Positions 48,011 through 59,600 of a stretch of 64,000 nucleotides of DNA are shown here, piece after piece (within the stretch, counting starts at the first letter, position 1; every line of letters begins with the position of its first letter). The translations under genes and the position numbers were made by a program. The DNA is from Folioceros fuciformis. Taxonomy: Eukaryota; Anthocerotophyta; Anthocerotopsida; Anthocerotales. Location of the stretch: contig JBNGIO010006283.1 in the NCBI GenBank assembly GCA_049999805.1, positions 263,191 through 327,190 on the forward strand. The letters run 5' to 3'. Below the pieces are notes generated by a model that did not search any database, had not been told where the DNA came from, and saw nothing but the letters and a program-made list of their open reading frames with translations.

Positions 48011-49325
48011 ATGGATGAAAGGGAAGATTGGATCCGGAAGAATGAGTCTTTGGTGAGAGGGGCACCCATTGCCCTGGGCTCAGCCTCTATAGCTGCTGTT
48101 CTCCTGAACCGTGCTCTGTCAGGAATCCCCCTCGTAGCCAGTGCTAGCAGGTATGAGTTGGTTCTCAGAAATAGTGTGGTTGTGTTCTCACTGCTGGAGT
48201 CGTTGCTGACAGGCACTTCTCTTCTTGTGAACTCCAGCTCTCTGTCCAGGGCCGATGTCCTCACCCTGGCGTTAGCAGCCAGCGTTTTGTTGACTGGTCT
48301 AGTTTGGAAGTCTGTGCAAACAAAGCCTCCTGTTGCGGTCTCTCACTACCCAGCTCGTTCCGCTCGTTTCTTTTCCGGTCCTCCTGCTCCTGTTCTGTGA
48401 AATGATTTCTGGTAATATGAAGTGCCCTGAAGAAATGAGACTGTTTTGGTGCCTGCAGGTAAATCTAGAAGGTGTGCAGTGTATGCGGCTCGCTGACAGC
48501 CTACCAGATGACGTTCTTCAGGAGCTAAACTGGTGTGCATGTCCTGGAAGCACTGTTTAAAGTGTCTGCAGCTGGGACTAAGATTTTGGCTTGCTGACTT
48601 ACGGGTGTTCTTCGGAAGGGGGACGAAAGCAGGATCTGGGGAGCCTTTCAGTCTGCAGCACGGTCTCGTGCCCTGGTGGTTGTCTATCAGGACATTTGTC
48701 TGCTGCAAGCGGGTGTTGCTGCAGAGTCAGAAGGTCAAGCTGTGACTGTGGATGCTGCCAAGTTGATGCAGGGTTCCCTCTGCAAAGGAGTCCTTTCATC
48801 TGGAAAACGTAAGTTTGCCTTCAAAACTTTCATTTTGATGCTTTCATGCACGATTGCTTACCAGCTCACGTTGGTACAGAGAACTATCTAGCCAATCTGG
48901 CCTTGTACCCCGGAAGATTCGAACTACCCTTCCTGCCCAGTAATACGCAGGTAGGCATACCTCTCCTCTTATTGTAGCACCTACAACATTAAATGTTCAG
49001 CTGCCGTGGGTCCGCAATTCGTGATGGCATCGGTGTGTGACATACACAACAGGCAGTAATTGTGCAACCTTTAGAGCAAGGTGTCTTGGTACTGGGCACC
49101 GACACAGTACGCGGATTTGACACGAAAGATCAGGCAGGTGCCTGGTGCTGTGCTTCGTCTTTCAGTGGACATGTCGATGGCATTCGTGCTCACAAGTAGT
49201 GATTTTCTTTGCTGGAACAGGCCTGGATAGCGGCGATCGGACAAAAGTTGCAGTCCACCTTAAGCGACTGCCACCCTCAACTTGTATCATCAACACCAAA
49301 CGAGGACCGAGTGAAGCAAATCTAG
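48011..49325 (+). CDS. CCB4: CCB4, haem c(n) attachment factor for cytochrome b6 (N-terminus unresolved)
   Basis: CCB4 works with CCB2 in thylakoid membranes to attach haem c(n) to cytochrome b6. The exon at 48011 follows a TGTAG acceptor and reads WIRKNESLVRGAPIALGSAS, then (across an intron) SRADVLTLALAASVLLTGLV, a membrane segment. Then come VNLEGVQCMRLADSLPDDVL, RALVVVYQDICLLQAGVAAE, AAKLMQGSLCKGVLSSGK, QNYLANLALYPGRFELPFLP and VRGFDTKDQAWIAAIGQKLQ; stop TAG at 49323-49325. Two oddities: the plastid transit peptide exon was not found, and around 48530-48660 the reading frame cannot be joined cleanly (EALFKVSAAGTK is in another frame than the exon before it). That means either an unrecognised junction or a one-base error. 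The last intron seems to use a GC donor at 49134. Confidence 0.82.
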
Positions 49326-49664
49326 AGCAAATCGTCACGGAATATAAGAGTTTCCAGGAGTCTAAGAGATTGTTATACACATCCAGGGCGTGAAGGACAG
49401 AACAGCTATATGAAACGTTCAAGCAAGATCCGTTGCCTTCAGGTCGTGAAATCAACTCATTGTGCTATGTATGACAGCAAATCGAAACCCTAACGTAATC
49501 GCATCTGACGATAGGCTTCAGGTAAGGAAGCACACATCTCGCAGGGGGCCCTGCCAATCTGTTCTCAAAGCTCAGCCTGATGACCTTCTGCCATGCAACA
49601 ACAGGGACAAAAGAGGGGGTTATGATCAGGAGAAACCCTCAAGCCCGGTGTTGTGCCATACTTT

Positions 49665-50036
49665 CTAAGCCGAATGCGTACCGCCGACTCCAGCAGCGGG
49701 CTTAAACTCCTCCAGCTTCTTGAATTTCTCCCAAGGCTTGACCCAGACGCGGGCATCCCAGTGGCGAGCCTCATGTCCCTGGTGCGCCTCGATGGTGAGG
49801 TGGTAGAGAGTGCCCGCCACCACCTGTGTCTTAGCAGACAGCACCTTGGAGAAGGAGAGACGCTCGGCGTCGTTGCGGTTGTTATTGTACTCGCTCACCG
49901 CGAACTTGGCCAGCTCCTCTACCTCCAGGCTATTCTGCAAGTTAGCGATGTTCTGCGGGCCTCCCACGAGCGCCATGCTTAACTCCAGGCTCAGACACGC
50001 CACCAGCAAAACCAGCAAGACAGCAGCCAGCCGCAT
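49665..50036 (-). CDS. Secreted cystatin (phytocystatin)
   Basis: Inhibitor of papain-type cysteine proteases. A single exon of 123 codons. A signal peptide (MRLAAVLLVLLVACLSLELS) is followed by the N-terminal Gly pair (LVGGPQN), the helix motif VEELAKFAVSEYNNN (variant of the phytocystatin LARFAV signature), the reactive loop QVVAG in AKTQVVAGTLYHLTIEA, and the second loop Trp in ARVWVKPWEKFKKLEEFK. All three contact regions of the inhibitor are kept. Stop at 49665, start ATG at 50036. It may act on the secretory protease at 41-42.5 kb or on unrelated enzymes; proximity is not evidence. Confidence 0.95.
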   Translation of the reverse strand: MRLAAVLLVLLVACLSLELSMALVGGPQNIANLQNSLEVEELAKFAVSEYNNNRNDAERLSFSKVLSAKTQVVAGTLYHLTIEAHQGHEARHWDARVWVKPWEKFKKLEEFKPAAGVGGTHSA

Positions 50037-50429
50037 TCCAAGATGTCACACGCGAATTGAGAGAAATGCGACACCACACACAGGGGCGCAAACCACGACC
50101 GCGCCTAGCGTCGAATCTAAATGAGGAGCCTGCTCTGCCTCACAACTCCAGGCGTGGAGGACAAGTCTAAAAACGTCGAGCAAGCGGAGCCCGGAATGGA
50201 ATGGACAGGAGCCTATTTCCGGCACACGCGTTCTTCAGAGCGGGTGCCTGGTGTGGAGCACACACGTCACCCGGTCTGTGGAAACACCTCCAATGTAAAA
50301 TTTGTAAGTTACATGCTTTAGGGCCCCAACCCTGCTAACCAGGCCGTGTTATTGGTATGAAATCATATTTGTTTTGGTTAGTCTCACGATTTGGTTAATC
50401 CCATCGTTTGGTCTCACAAACTGTGTGGG

Positions 50430-51150
50430 TCAGGACGACTTGTGCGCATGTTCTGTCAGCAGGTGAAGCGAAATTCGACGACATCAAAGACGCATGCGAG
50501 CTTTTTGAAAGCATGGCCACAAAGGATGTGGTGACATGGAATGCCCTGGTATCTGGGCGTGCAAAACGTGAACTCAAAGATGCACGCAAGGGTTTTGACG
50601 GAATGAGGACAAAGATGGACAAATGGAGCAGGAGGGGCTGGTTCTGGGTTACTTTGTTATACTTTTGCTTGCCTTCTCAAGGGCTGTGGAAGGTTTGGTG
50701 ACTCAGTAGGGCAAGCAGAGCTGCACTTACTGATTGTTGTCAGAGGACTGCAAGGTAACCCATCTTGGCGCAACTGCGTGGTGGACATGTATGCACAATG
50801 TGGTGGACTGGAAAGTGCACGCCAGGGTTTCGACAGCTTAGGCAAAAAATACGAGGTGACATGAGATACCCTAATATGCTGGTATGCACAGCAAGGACTC
50901 GGCCACGAGGCGCTCAGTGTACATGGTCAAAAATGGAGGAGGTGAGCCTCATTTTGGGTGGTGCTCTTACATTTCCTTGCTCTCTGAGGGCCTGTGGAAG
51001 CACGGGTGCGTGTGAGAAAGGATGTAGAGAGCATGGATGCATGTGCGAAGCAGGAAGGTGGCCATGCACCACACACAAAGGTGGTGTTGAAGCCACTGCA
51101 TGTCTGAGAAGGAAAAAGAGGATTCGCATTGTGGGCATGCTGAGAAGTTA
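50430..51150 (+). pseudogene. Decayed PPR gene fragment
   Basis: Successive pieces of a PPR array in shifting frames. DACELFESMATKDVVTWNAL lies at about 50.49-50.55 kb, then CVVDMYAQCGGLESARQGFD at 50.77-50.84 kb. After an in-frame TGA come YAQQGLGHEALSVHG and RACGSTGACEKG. The order repeats the S, P and L blocks of an intact gene. Stops, frame changes and lack of any E motif show that it is dead. It is closer in style to the intact PPR at 5.3-8.6 kb than to the fused one, because it lacks the loop insertion. Confidence 0.72.
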
Positions 51151-51471
51151 GCTTTGGCATCGGTCTCTCGAACACGCCGAGTGGCACACACCTCTGGTCG
51201 TCACTAGGAATCTACTCATGTGAGTGATTGCCACAGTTGTATGGAGATCATGCCAAAGCTTGAACAGGGCTGACATTGTTGTAAGAAATGGGACCGTGTG
51301 CACCGAATGGCTGCTGGTGTCTTTCCTTGGGGATCAGAGTGCTTACTGAATTCCATCTCTGGAGAAACTGAGACTTGCACAGGCAAACCCTAAACCCGAT
51401 CATCGTAACACAGAGGATCAAATCCGAAAGAATCGATTATACCTGGTAGTCTGAGAAGTCCATGTCCTACT

Positions 51472-54400
51472 TTAGCATGACAAGATGATGGGTTTCAATC
51501 TCATGGCTTGCTGAGGTACCACTGCGGATTCGATTTCAGAGTATTGAGCTATCAAATCGTCCACTTGATCTGCCAAACATTAATACTTCCTGTTATACAC
51601 AAGTATTTGCCTGTAGGTTTTATTATCAACATTCAAACTTATTAAATTCTCAAACATCCATTACCGGAGCAGATATCAAAGTCACTTATTTCCATATACT
51701 GTTGGTAGTGATGAACAAAAACGCGCTTCTTGTATAGCTTGTTAAAGGTGTCCCTCATGGTTCTGAGTTTGTTGCTGTTCAAGTTTTACACCACACATGA
51801 AACAATAACAAAATCTAAAATAATTTTATATAATCTAAAAAATCTGCCACAACCATAAAAATACAACACACACCCACACACACGCTATTTTGATATACCT
51901 GAAAGCTGTGTTATTTGCAAGACAAAGAAGTGATAGATTGGCATTCATTGGAGGTTGGTGACATATTCCAATTTTAAAACTTTCCTTGTTCCAATGCACC
52001 TACAGTATGAGCTTTGTAGTTGACATCAAATCTAATTATTTTTGCATACTTAAGGAAAGAGCTTAATCCAAGACTTGAAATCAACCAATGCTAATGCATT
52101 ACCATTCTAAATCGGTGTTTCATACGTTGTAGATTGTGGCTCAAATCAGAAACATTGCACACAACTCCTCGTAAAAGAAGAGCGCATCCCAAGTACGTAG
52201 CACAAGAAGGATTAACTTTCAACAATTGGCTTTCCTTTGCAAACACCTCATTGAACATCTGTGCACCCAGTTCTCACTTTCAGCATGAGATAGTTTGCAC
52301 TTAGTATACATAAAATGATAAATATTTCTCTTACTTAGACAGCACAGCGAATTCAAGTTCTTGTTGCAACACGAACTCACTTGATCCACTCCTTGAGTTT
52401 GGGATGTTACTTTATCTGGGGCAAACAAAGATGGGACAATGAAAAAACAAGCTATGCCAAAACTTTATAAGTATATCTTGCTCATGTTTGTATAATCTCT
52501 TAGACCTTACCACAAATTTGTTGCTCCATGTTCAGTGGTGCCATACTGGAAAGGAGGAAATGTAGCTTGGGGAATGGAACAAGATTGGCTGTAATCTCAT
52601 TCATGTCCACTTGGTGTTTCAAGGCAGCAAACAACATTAAGCAGCCATGGTAAGATCGTGATATTATAATGAGAAAATTTATTAAAAAATCACCTAGTTT
52701 TGTACTTTACTGCAACATTGTCAGGACCTACCATTTAATGGTCCTTCAAATCGAATGGAGCTTGTCAAATTTAGCAAGAGGTTAGCTGCTATTTCATTCA
52801 TGGAATCAAATGCTTGCAACTTCATCTTCGATTTTGTTCTCGATGTACAAAAATTTTGCTTTACAACCCAAGCTTCATTTTTTCTAGCCAGAAGAATATC
52901 TATATGTAAGAACAAATGGCTCCGAAAGAAAGAAATACTTCTCAAACGAATGACTTCATAGAAAACTATGCATACCTGACGATATCAAATAATGCTTGGT
53001 TCTCAAGAGGAAGAACACAATCCACATGTTCAGCTAAAGTCGCAGTGGAAAGAACACTACTTAAAAAATCACCAAAGATAAATAAATGAAACACATAAAA
53101 CCATGTGGGTATGATTTGTATGGACGAATATGATTGCAGCATCACCTACCTGTTGTAAGGGGATGTCACGACATCGTCATCCACTGATGGATAGATTGAT
53201 GTTGTCAATCTATACAGTTTAGGATATATATCCTGACAATATGTAAAGGAAATTAATATTTTATTTAAATATTCTTTTAGAATTAATTTTTAAAGAGCAT
53301 GAAGAAAACATGACCTACATGTAGAGTCTCCATTACATAGCTTCCAAGACCTGAGCCTGTACCTCCACCTAGTGAATGTAGCAAAAAAAAGCTTTGGGGG
53401 GATTCACACCGTTCTACCTACAAACAAAAAAAAACACATCCTTAATCTTTATATAAAAAATATCATGGTTTGTTGACCTTAAAGCTTCATACAATCTTTT
53501 AAAAAATATTGAAGCCGACTGGTAATTTTTTTGAAGTTTGAAATAAGAGAGGGAGAAATATATAAATACTATACTATATGTGTTAATCTTGTACCTCGAT
53601 TCGTATCTTTTCAAGTATCCTATCGATATATTGAGGTCCATATAGTCCGTATCCATGAGCCCTAGATTAAGAGAGCATGACACAAAGATGAAATAAAATC
53701 AAGCAAAATAATATAAGCATAAAAATTAAGTAAGGAGTGTACCCACCAGTTGTTCCCAGACCCTGATGTTCCAGCTAGCAGTTGTTTTGAGTCAAAAAGA
53801 TCAGAAATATTTCCCTACATTAAATAAGAAAGAAAGAAAGAAAGGAGAAATAATTATTCAAAGTAAAGTAAAATAAAATAATAACGGACTTAAACATCAA
53901 CAACTTACTCGTAGTACAGTGTTGATAACATTTTCTTCCATATCGATCAAAATTGTTCTAGCCTGTGACACACCATTACGTTGTAGTTCAGGAAGACAGA
54001 CTTAAGACTCCTGCTGGAGCAGGGCTGTAGAGAAGCTCAACAATAATTGATCTAACCTTCAAGGAATGAATAGGAGTATCGCCTGCTCCAACAGGTAGGT
54101 CCAGGGGAGGATCGTGGCGGCTATCAACATGCCTGAAGAAGCTGTACAAGTCATAAGATTAAGATGTTTAGTTAATTAAGTGAAGGAGGGAGGTGAAATC
54201 CAAACTGTTGTGCCATTCCAACAAAGCTAATCAGAGTCAGACGCTTGCTTTCCTGCTCAGAGCGTGATCGTAAGCTGCTTTGGTATTGCAGGTGGCATGC
54301 TCCCTGAGAGCCAGTTCCCAAAACCGGCAGCCCACCTTGCAGGAGACCAAAACAAAACAACAGAGGGCAAGAATTGGAAGTCAGGCAATGTGCTGTTAAC

Positions 54401-54524
54401 AGCATGGGGAGAAGGCTCAGCTCCATGATTGCAAGGCATGGATCCAGTACTGGCCAGCCGGAATTGGAAGTAGTACCTGATTGCCGCATTGACCGCACTG
54501 GATGGTAATAATCTCGCGAGGCAT
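51472..54524 (-). CDS. TUBE1: Epsilon-tubulin
   Basis: Epsilon-tubulin is needed for centriole/basal-body triplet microtubules. Reading the minus strand from ATG 54524: MPREIITIQCGQCGNQ, VGCRFWELALREHA, FFRHVDSR, ARTILIDMEENVINTVL, DLFDSKQLLAGTSGSGNNW, GLYGPQYIDRILEKIRIE, SFFLLHSLGGGTGSGLGSYV, YRLTTSIYPSVDDDVVTSPY, AEHVDCVLPLENQALFDIV, FDSMNEIAANLLLNLTSSIR, MNEITANLVPFPKLHFLLSS, FNKLYKKRVFVHHYQQY and LADQVDDLIAQYSEIES; stop TAA at 51472-51474. These follow animal epsilon-tubulin block by block, including the NNW, the GGGTGSG phosphate loop and the DCVLPxENQ block specific to epsilon. At least thirteen exons; introns are clearly more AT-rich than in neighbouring genes. Some middle exons (52.4 and 52.0 kb) are weaker matches. 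Confidence 0.92.
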
Positions 54525-54525
54525 G

Positions 54526-54550
54526 CTATGCTATGCTATGCTATGCTATG
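54526..54550. repeat. (CTATG)5 microsatellite at the epsilon-tubulin start
   Basis: Five perfect pentanucleotide units end one base from the epsilon-tubulin ATG, so they form the end of its 5' leader. Confidence 0.9.
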
Positions 54551-55354
54551 CTAGGCTGCTTTCTTCAACTTCTTGTCAAGAAGCTTCAAGACTGTCTTCT
54601 CCAAGAAGCAAACGCCAAGCTCGAAGGCTGACAGTTTTTGCAGTGACAGGTCAAGTTGGGTGGCCAAGATGTATTCGTTACGTACACTGTATACAGCTCT
54701 GAACCTGAAAAGTAAAGTGGTGTCAATAAGTATGCGTGGGAGTAGGTGTGTTTGGTGGTGGGGAGAGTGATACGCGAAGCAAGAAGGCTGATTACCTATG
54801 GCGCGAGTGCGAGTGCAAGTGAGCAATTCTTGCAGTCTGTGTTGAATCCAGTGCCTCGCGGGGAGTTTCGATCACTCGTGTACGCTCCTGTCCATGGCTT
54901 TTGCGGGGAACTCTCACCTTCGTGCACCAGCTGTAGCTACGGATTCTGGGTATGGCACGGAAGGCTGCTGGGAGGTAGGTCTAATGGCCTTCGAGGCGTA
55001 GTCGGGTTTGAGGCTGGCTGCCTTGATCGATCGTTGCCTGCCTGCCTCACGTATCAGGCCGGCTCGCAGAAGAGCCGTTTCCCGGTGACTTCATGTACGG
55101 ATTTTGCAGGGAGAGGAAATGGATGAGAGCGCAGGAGGTCATGGGGCTACTGTATGTAGTGGTGGGCCTGGACACTGGAAACGTTCCCCCAAAGGTAATG
55201 AAGATAAATGAAGAAAAACGAGAAGAAATAGTGTGGTGAGGGACGCTGTGACCGGGAGCGACCCTCCCGGAGGGTGACTGAACACAGTGTGGACGTCGTA
55301 CCGAATCGGAAACAGCAACCAACGGTAGCCAGACAGACTTGCTCTAAGCTCTTG
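54551..55354. other. Divergent promoter region, epsilon-tubulin / thioredoxin x
   Basis: About 800 bp upstream of two genes transcribed in opposite directions. No supported gene. No clear TATA box recognised. Confidence 0.4.
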
Positions 55355-56006
55355 ATGACCAAGGCTGCCATGGCCGCCGTGACCAACGCCTGTGCTTCCA
55401 CCTGCTGCCTCGCGCGCGCCTTCGCCATCGCCAGCCACAGCCCCAGCTGCAGCTCCTGCCCCAGCCCCAGCCCCTATGCCACCGCCAGCTGCAGCAGTTC
55501 CAGCCTAGGGTCAGCAAGGCTCCAATCAGGGCCTCGATTTGTGTCGCTGCGAGCAGAGCCGCTGCCACTTCCGCTGCCGCGGAAACGGAAATGGCAGGTG
55601 TGTGCGGCGGCCAAGAAGGCGGCCAGCGTAGGGGTGTCGGAGTTCGAGTCGGTGGTGCTCAAGTCGGAGGTGCCGGTGCTGGTGGATTTCTGGGCCGAAT
55701 GGTGCGGGCCTTGCAAGCTGGTGGCACCNNNNNNNNNNNNNNNNNNNNNNNNNNNNNNNNNNNNNNNNNNNNNNNNNNNNNNNNNNNNNNNNNNNNNNNN
55801 NNNNNNNNNNNNNNNNNNNNNNNNNNNNGGTGGAAGCTGGCCGCGACCAATCGCTGCTTGAGAGGTATGGCATTTACGGCCTACCGGCTTTGATCATCTT
55901 CAAAGATGGCCAGGAAGTGTCGGGGAGTCGGAAAGAAGGAGCCATTTCCCGCCAGAAACTGGAGGCTTTGATCAACGACATCTTGCCTACCCTGGTGTCC
56001 AACTGA
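55355..56006 (+). CDS. TRX-x: Plastid thioredoxin, x type (interrupted by sequencing gap)
   Basis: A small chloroplast redox protein; x-type thioredoxins mainly serve 2-Cys peroxiredoxin. ATG at 55355 opens a Cys/Ser/Ala-rich transit peptide of about 85 residues. The fold begins [20 protein letters not shown], then the active site [12 protein letters not shown] 100-N gap (55729-55828) removes the middle of the protein and possibly an intron. After it, [20 protein letters not shown] and [20 protein letters not shown] match thioredoxin x closely (KDG-x-E-V-x-GSR-x-EGAI). The stop TGA is at 56004-56006. The reading frame across the gap cannot be verified. Confidence 0.88.
55729..55828. other. 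Assembly gap of 100 N inside thioredoxin x
   Basis: A round-number gap of 100 N, so the true size is probably unknown. It falls inside the coding region just after the WCGPCK active site. Confidence 0.97.
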
Positions 56007-56618
56007 CACCTCCTCCGCGGCCTCGTCCACGGGAGACGCAGCGGCAGCGTGTTCAAGGTTTTCCATTTTCTTCGTCTCCGCGAATGTACAGGCAGACATC
56101 GTATCCCTCAACAGTCACCCGGCTGTTGAAGGCGTGTGCAAACTCGGATTGTGATTCTTACATCTCTTCCTGACGCAGGCCTCTTCGAATTGCGGGCCTT
56201 ATCATCTTCACTCTAGAGCAAGAGATGGAAACTCATCTTCATAGGTAGTCAGTCCTCCGTCTCCCGGAGGAGAACGTGGTTGTGATGGATGTGAAACGGC
56301 CTACGGCAAGACTGGACGTGGTCTTGTACAGGCCCTGGCACATGCCTTGTTGAACCTCATGGCTCCAAGACGGGCTTCACGCTGGCCCCCAAAAGTGCTC
56401 TTCAGCAATCTTGCCTCGTCGTGCTCATTGCACTTCGTGTTTCTCCAGCTCTTTGCTTTCAAGGCAGTGTGGAGTGACCCTCTCCCGTGACCAGGCAAGC
56501 ACGCAAACCCATTCCTCCAGTGAATGTCAAACCACTGTAGGCCGGGCGGTAGACAAGACCCCTGAAGTTAGGCCACCCTCCTCCTTCAGACGGATAGGCT
56601 TACTAACGTCTTCGCTTT
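56007..56618. other. Spacer between convergent thioredoxin x and RNA polymerase I genes
   Basis: Holds both 3' untranslated regions. No gene or repeat recognised. Confidence 0.45.
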
Positions 56619-59600
56619 TCAGCCATAGCTCGCAATTAAGTCGTCCATCTCCTGCAGCACATCGAAGGAGCCCGTGCCGGATTCCACGACACGGCCCATG
56701 ACGATACGGGAGGAGGGAGATTCCAAAGTGTCGATTTCCTGCTGCAGGGTGGCATCCACAAGGAAGCTCGTGGCCGTCTCAAAGCTCATCTTGAGAAAGG
56801 GAGAGTGGCTGGACTGGATCCCACTTCTGTTGAATCCCCGAAAGCCTCCGCCGGAGGTCATGAAATCGGCAATGAGACCCAAGTGACGGCTGTTCACAAC
56901 AATACCGTACAGCCCAAACACGGCTTGCACCTCCGACAATATTGTCGCCCGAGCAGCTTCCACCCCGTACACCTGAAGCATGGCTGCAATGCTGTTTGTG
57001 GTTAGCCTGCTTATATCTAAATCCTCATGAAACGCCCACAGTCCCTCAAAGTTGACACCATCTGCCTGCAAGGCTGGGATGTTGGGATCGCCTTTGTAGT
57101 CAATCACCGCACACCGTTCGATACCTGCAACAGACCGCACCGTCACGTGCCTGGCCACCTTCTCAACAATCTGCGAGTACGTTCACACCACTCATTAATA
57201 CAGGCACCCTAGCTGATCATGCACGCACCATCTGCACAAATGATGTTACCTCTGTCAACATGATCGGAGGATGTTTCTTTTTCACAGTCAATCGGATCTC
57301 GAACATTGACCCCTTGGCAGAGAACATGTTCTCTAGATCACTTTCTTTCTTCATCCCTTTCCCAACTCCACCAGTGGAAGGTGGTTTCACGTAAGCTTGA
57401 TGTACACTGCTTCTTCCACTCGATTCTCCTTCCGCGTCATCAACATCACTATCAGGCTCAGCAGTTCCTCCATTGCTCGTCAGGTCCCTCTTCCCCTGCC
57501 GTTGTCCCTCTTCCTCCACCTCCTCCATGATTGTGTCTTCCCCTTCGAACGAATTCTTCGCAATTGTCTCCTCTTCCTCATCTTCCATATCATCATATCC
57601 TCTCTCGTCAGTCCCTTGACCTCTCCTCTTCTCTGCGTCAGCACCTTCTTCGTCTATATCCTCGTCCTCGTCCTCTTCCTCCTCATCATCTTGGCCTTTT
57701 TTCTTCGCCCCAGCGTTTTCAATATCTGGCCTTTCAGCATCTCCAGGTGGCTCCTCTTTGCTGCCCTCGGATTGAGAAACAGTTGTAATTTGCACAGCTT
57801 CGCCTCGAGTTTTGCCTGAAGCTGCGAAGGCCCGACTCATCTCTTTCGACAGCCGAGGACAAAATTGGTTACGAACTACCTCCTCGCACTCTTCTAATCC
57901 AAGGTTCAGATATGCTGGGAACCTTTCTGGAGGAAAGAGGTGCAGCTTCACCACGTAGCCTCTATGGGCCACACCGTTGTGCACCAAGAAGGGCACTTCG
58001 GAGACTTCAACCCTATCAAGAACATCTGATAGCCTAAGTTTTCTCAGTTGCGAGGCTATTCTCTCTGCATCATCCCTGGGTGCCAGCAGCAAACAAGTAA
58101 CCAAATCGACACAGAATCAGCTAGCTCTTGCTCAGAAAATAAGGGCAAGACAGCAGTTCTGAATTGAACAGATCAAAAGACATCCAGCTGAAGTTTGTCA
58201 GAATCCACACCTTGTTCTACCAGCTTGCAATGGGCACGTCATGATAGGTGTAGATATCTCCTTTGATGCAGTCATTAAAATTTCGCGAAGGCGCGGAATG
58301 CCAAGAGTCACATTCATCTCTCCACGTCCAGCAAAGTGGAAAGTGTTCAACCTGTATCATGCAATGTTTGCACACAAATGAGCCCAAGGCACCCATCCCG
58401 CATGAGCGCTGGTGAAGTCAATTATTTTACACAAGACTTATCAGTTTAGCCTTCCAACAAAGAAACTTACGTCATTTGTGTCGACGGCTCACCGACAGAT
58501 TGGGCAGCAACCACACCCACTGGTTCCCCTGGGTTGGCAAGACTTGACACATACTTCATTTCCATCAACTTCTTGAAGTTTTCCTTCTGATAAGTATGTC
58601 GCAGCTGCATATGTTTCCTTTCTTGTCTTGAGAAAGAGTCCACACGTGCAAGAAAGTCATCCAGCTCCTGCATGTATGCTTCTGATAAACTCTCGAGGGA
58701 TTCACTGTTCTGAGCATCAACCTTCACAGACCGTCTCTTTTTCTTCTTGCTACTCTTCTCCAGACAGGATTGCAGCAAGTCGTCTCTGCCCAAGCGAGTT
58801 GCCACCAGATCTTGGTTCTACAGGAGGGAAAAACAAGTGCATTTAGATCACAACCCTCCTGCACATTTCAGACGTCACTGCATGAGAAGGAAGGCACAGG
58901 GAATCTCAGTATCTCACAAGCGCAAGTCTCTCAAACTGTTCCAGAAATCCAGATTTTGTTACATCCACACCATCTTCTCCATAGCGAAACTGTATGATGG
59001 AATTGTCAGAGTCTCGCACAGTGTAATCATAGTGCACTTTCAATGACTCAAGATGTTTCACAAGACATCTTTGTAGATAGCCACTGCTTGATGTCTTCAC
59101 CGCCGTGTCTACCAGTCTGTACGACAGGTTGCAGTATAAGAATCGATACAAAGGGTGGTAAACAAACAAAAGAACACACTCGTCTGTTAAGCATATCAAA
59201 TCTGGTCTTACCCATCGCGACCTGCCATGCAATGAAAGTAGTATTCCTGAGGCCTTAAGCCAGTCAAAAAACGATCACTGATAAAGCCACCTGCCCGAGC
59301 TCCAGTATCCCAAGCAGGAAAGCATGGCAGAGTCTTGCCCGAAGCCATACGTGGTACACGCTTCCCCTCCAGCTCTTGCTGGCCTAAAAGGGAAGAAATC
59401 TGAGTGAAGTTTACCTGCAGATGTGAGCACAGTAAGTATCCCCACCAACCTGTGACATCATTCATGTTGTCTCAGCTAGAGGGAAGCTTCCAAGAAGAGA
59501 GATTGGATAGCTGAACAGGTTTGTGCTCACCAAACCACCCTTTGCCCCTGTTACGGTCATCAACGCGAGCCCATTTGAAAGGAAAGGCTTCAGAAGCTGT

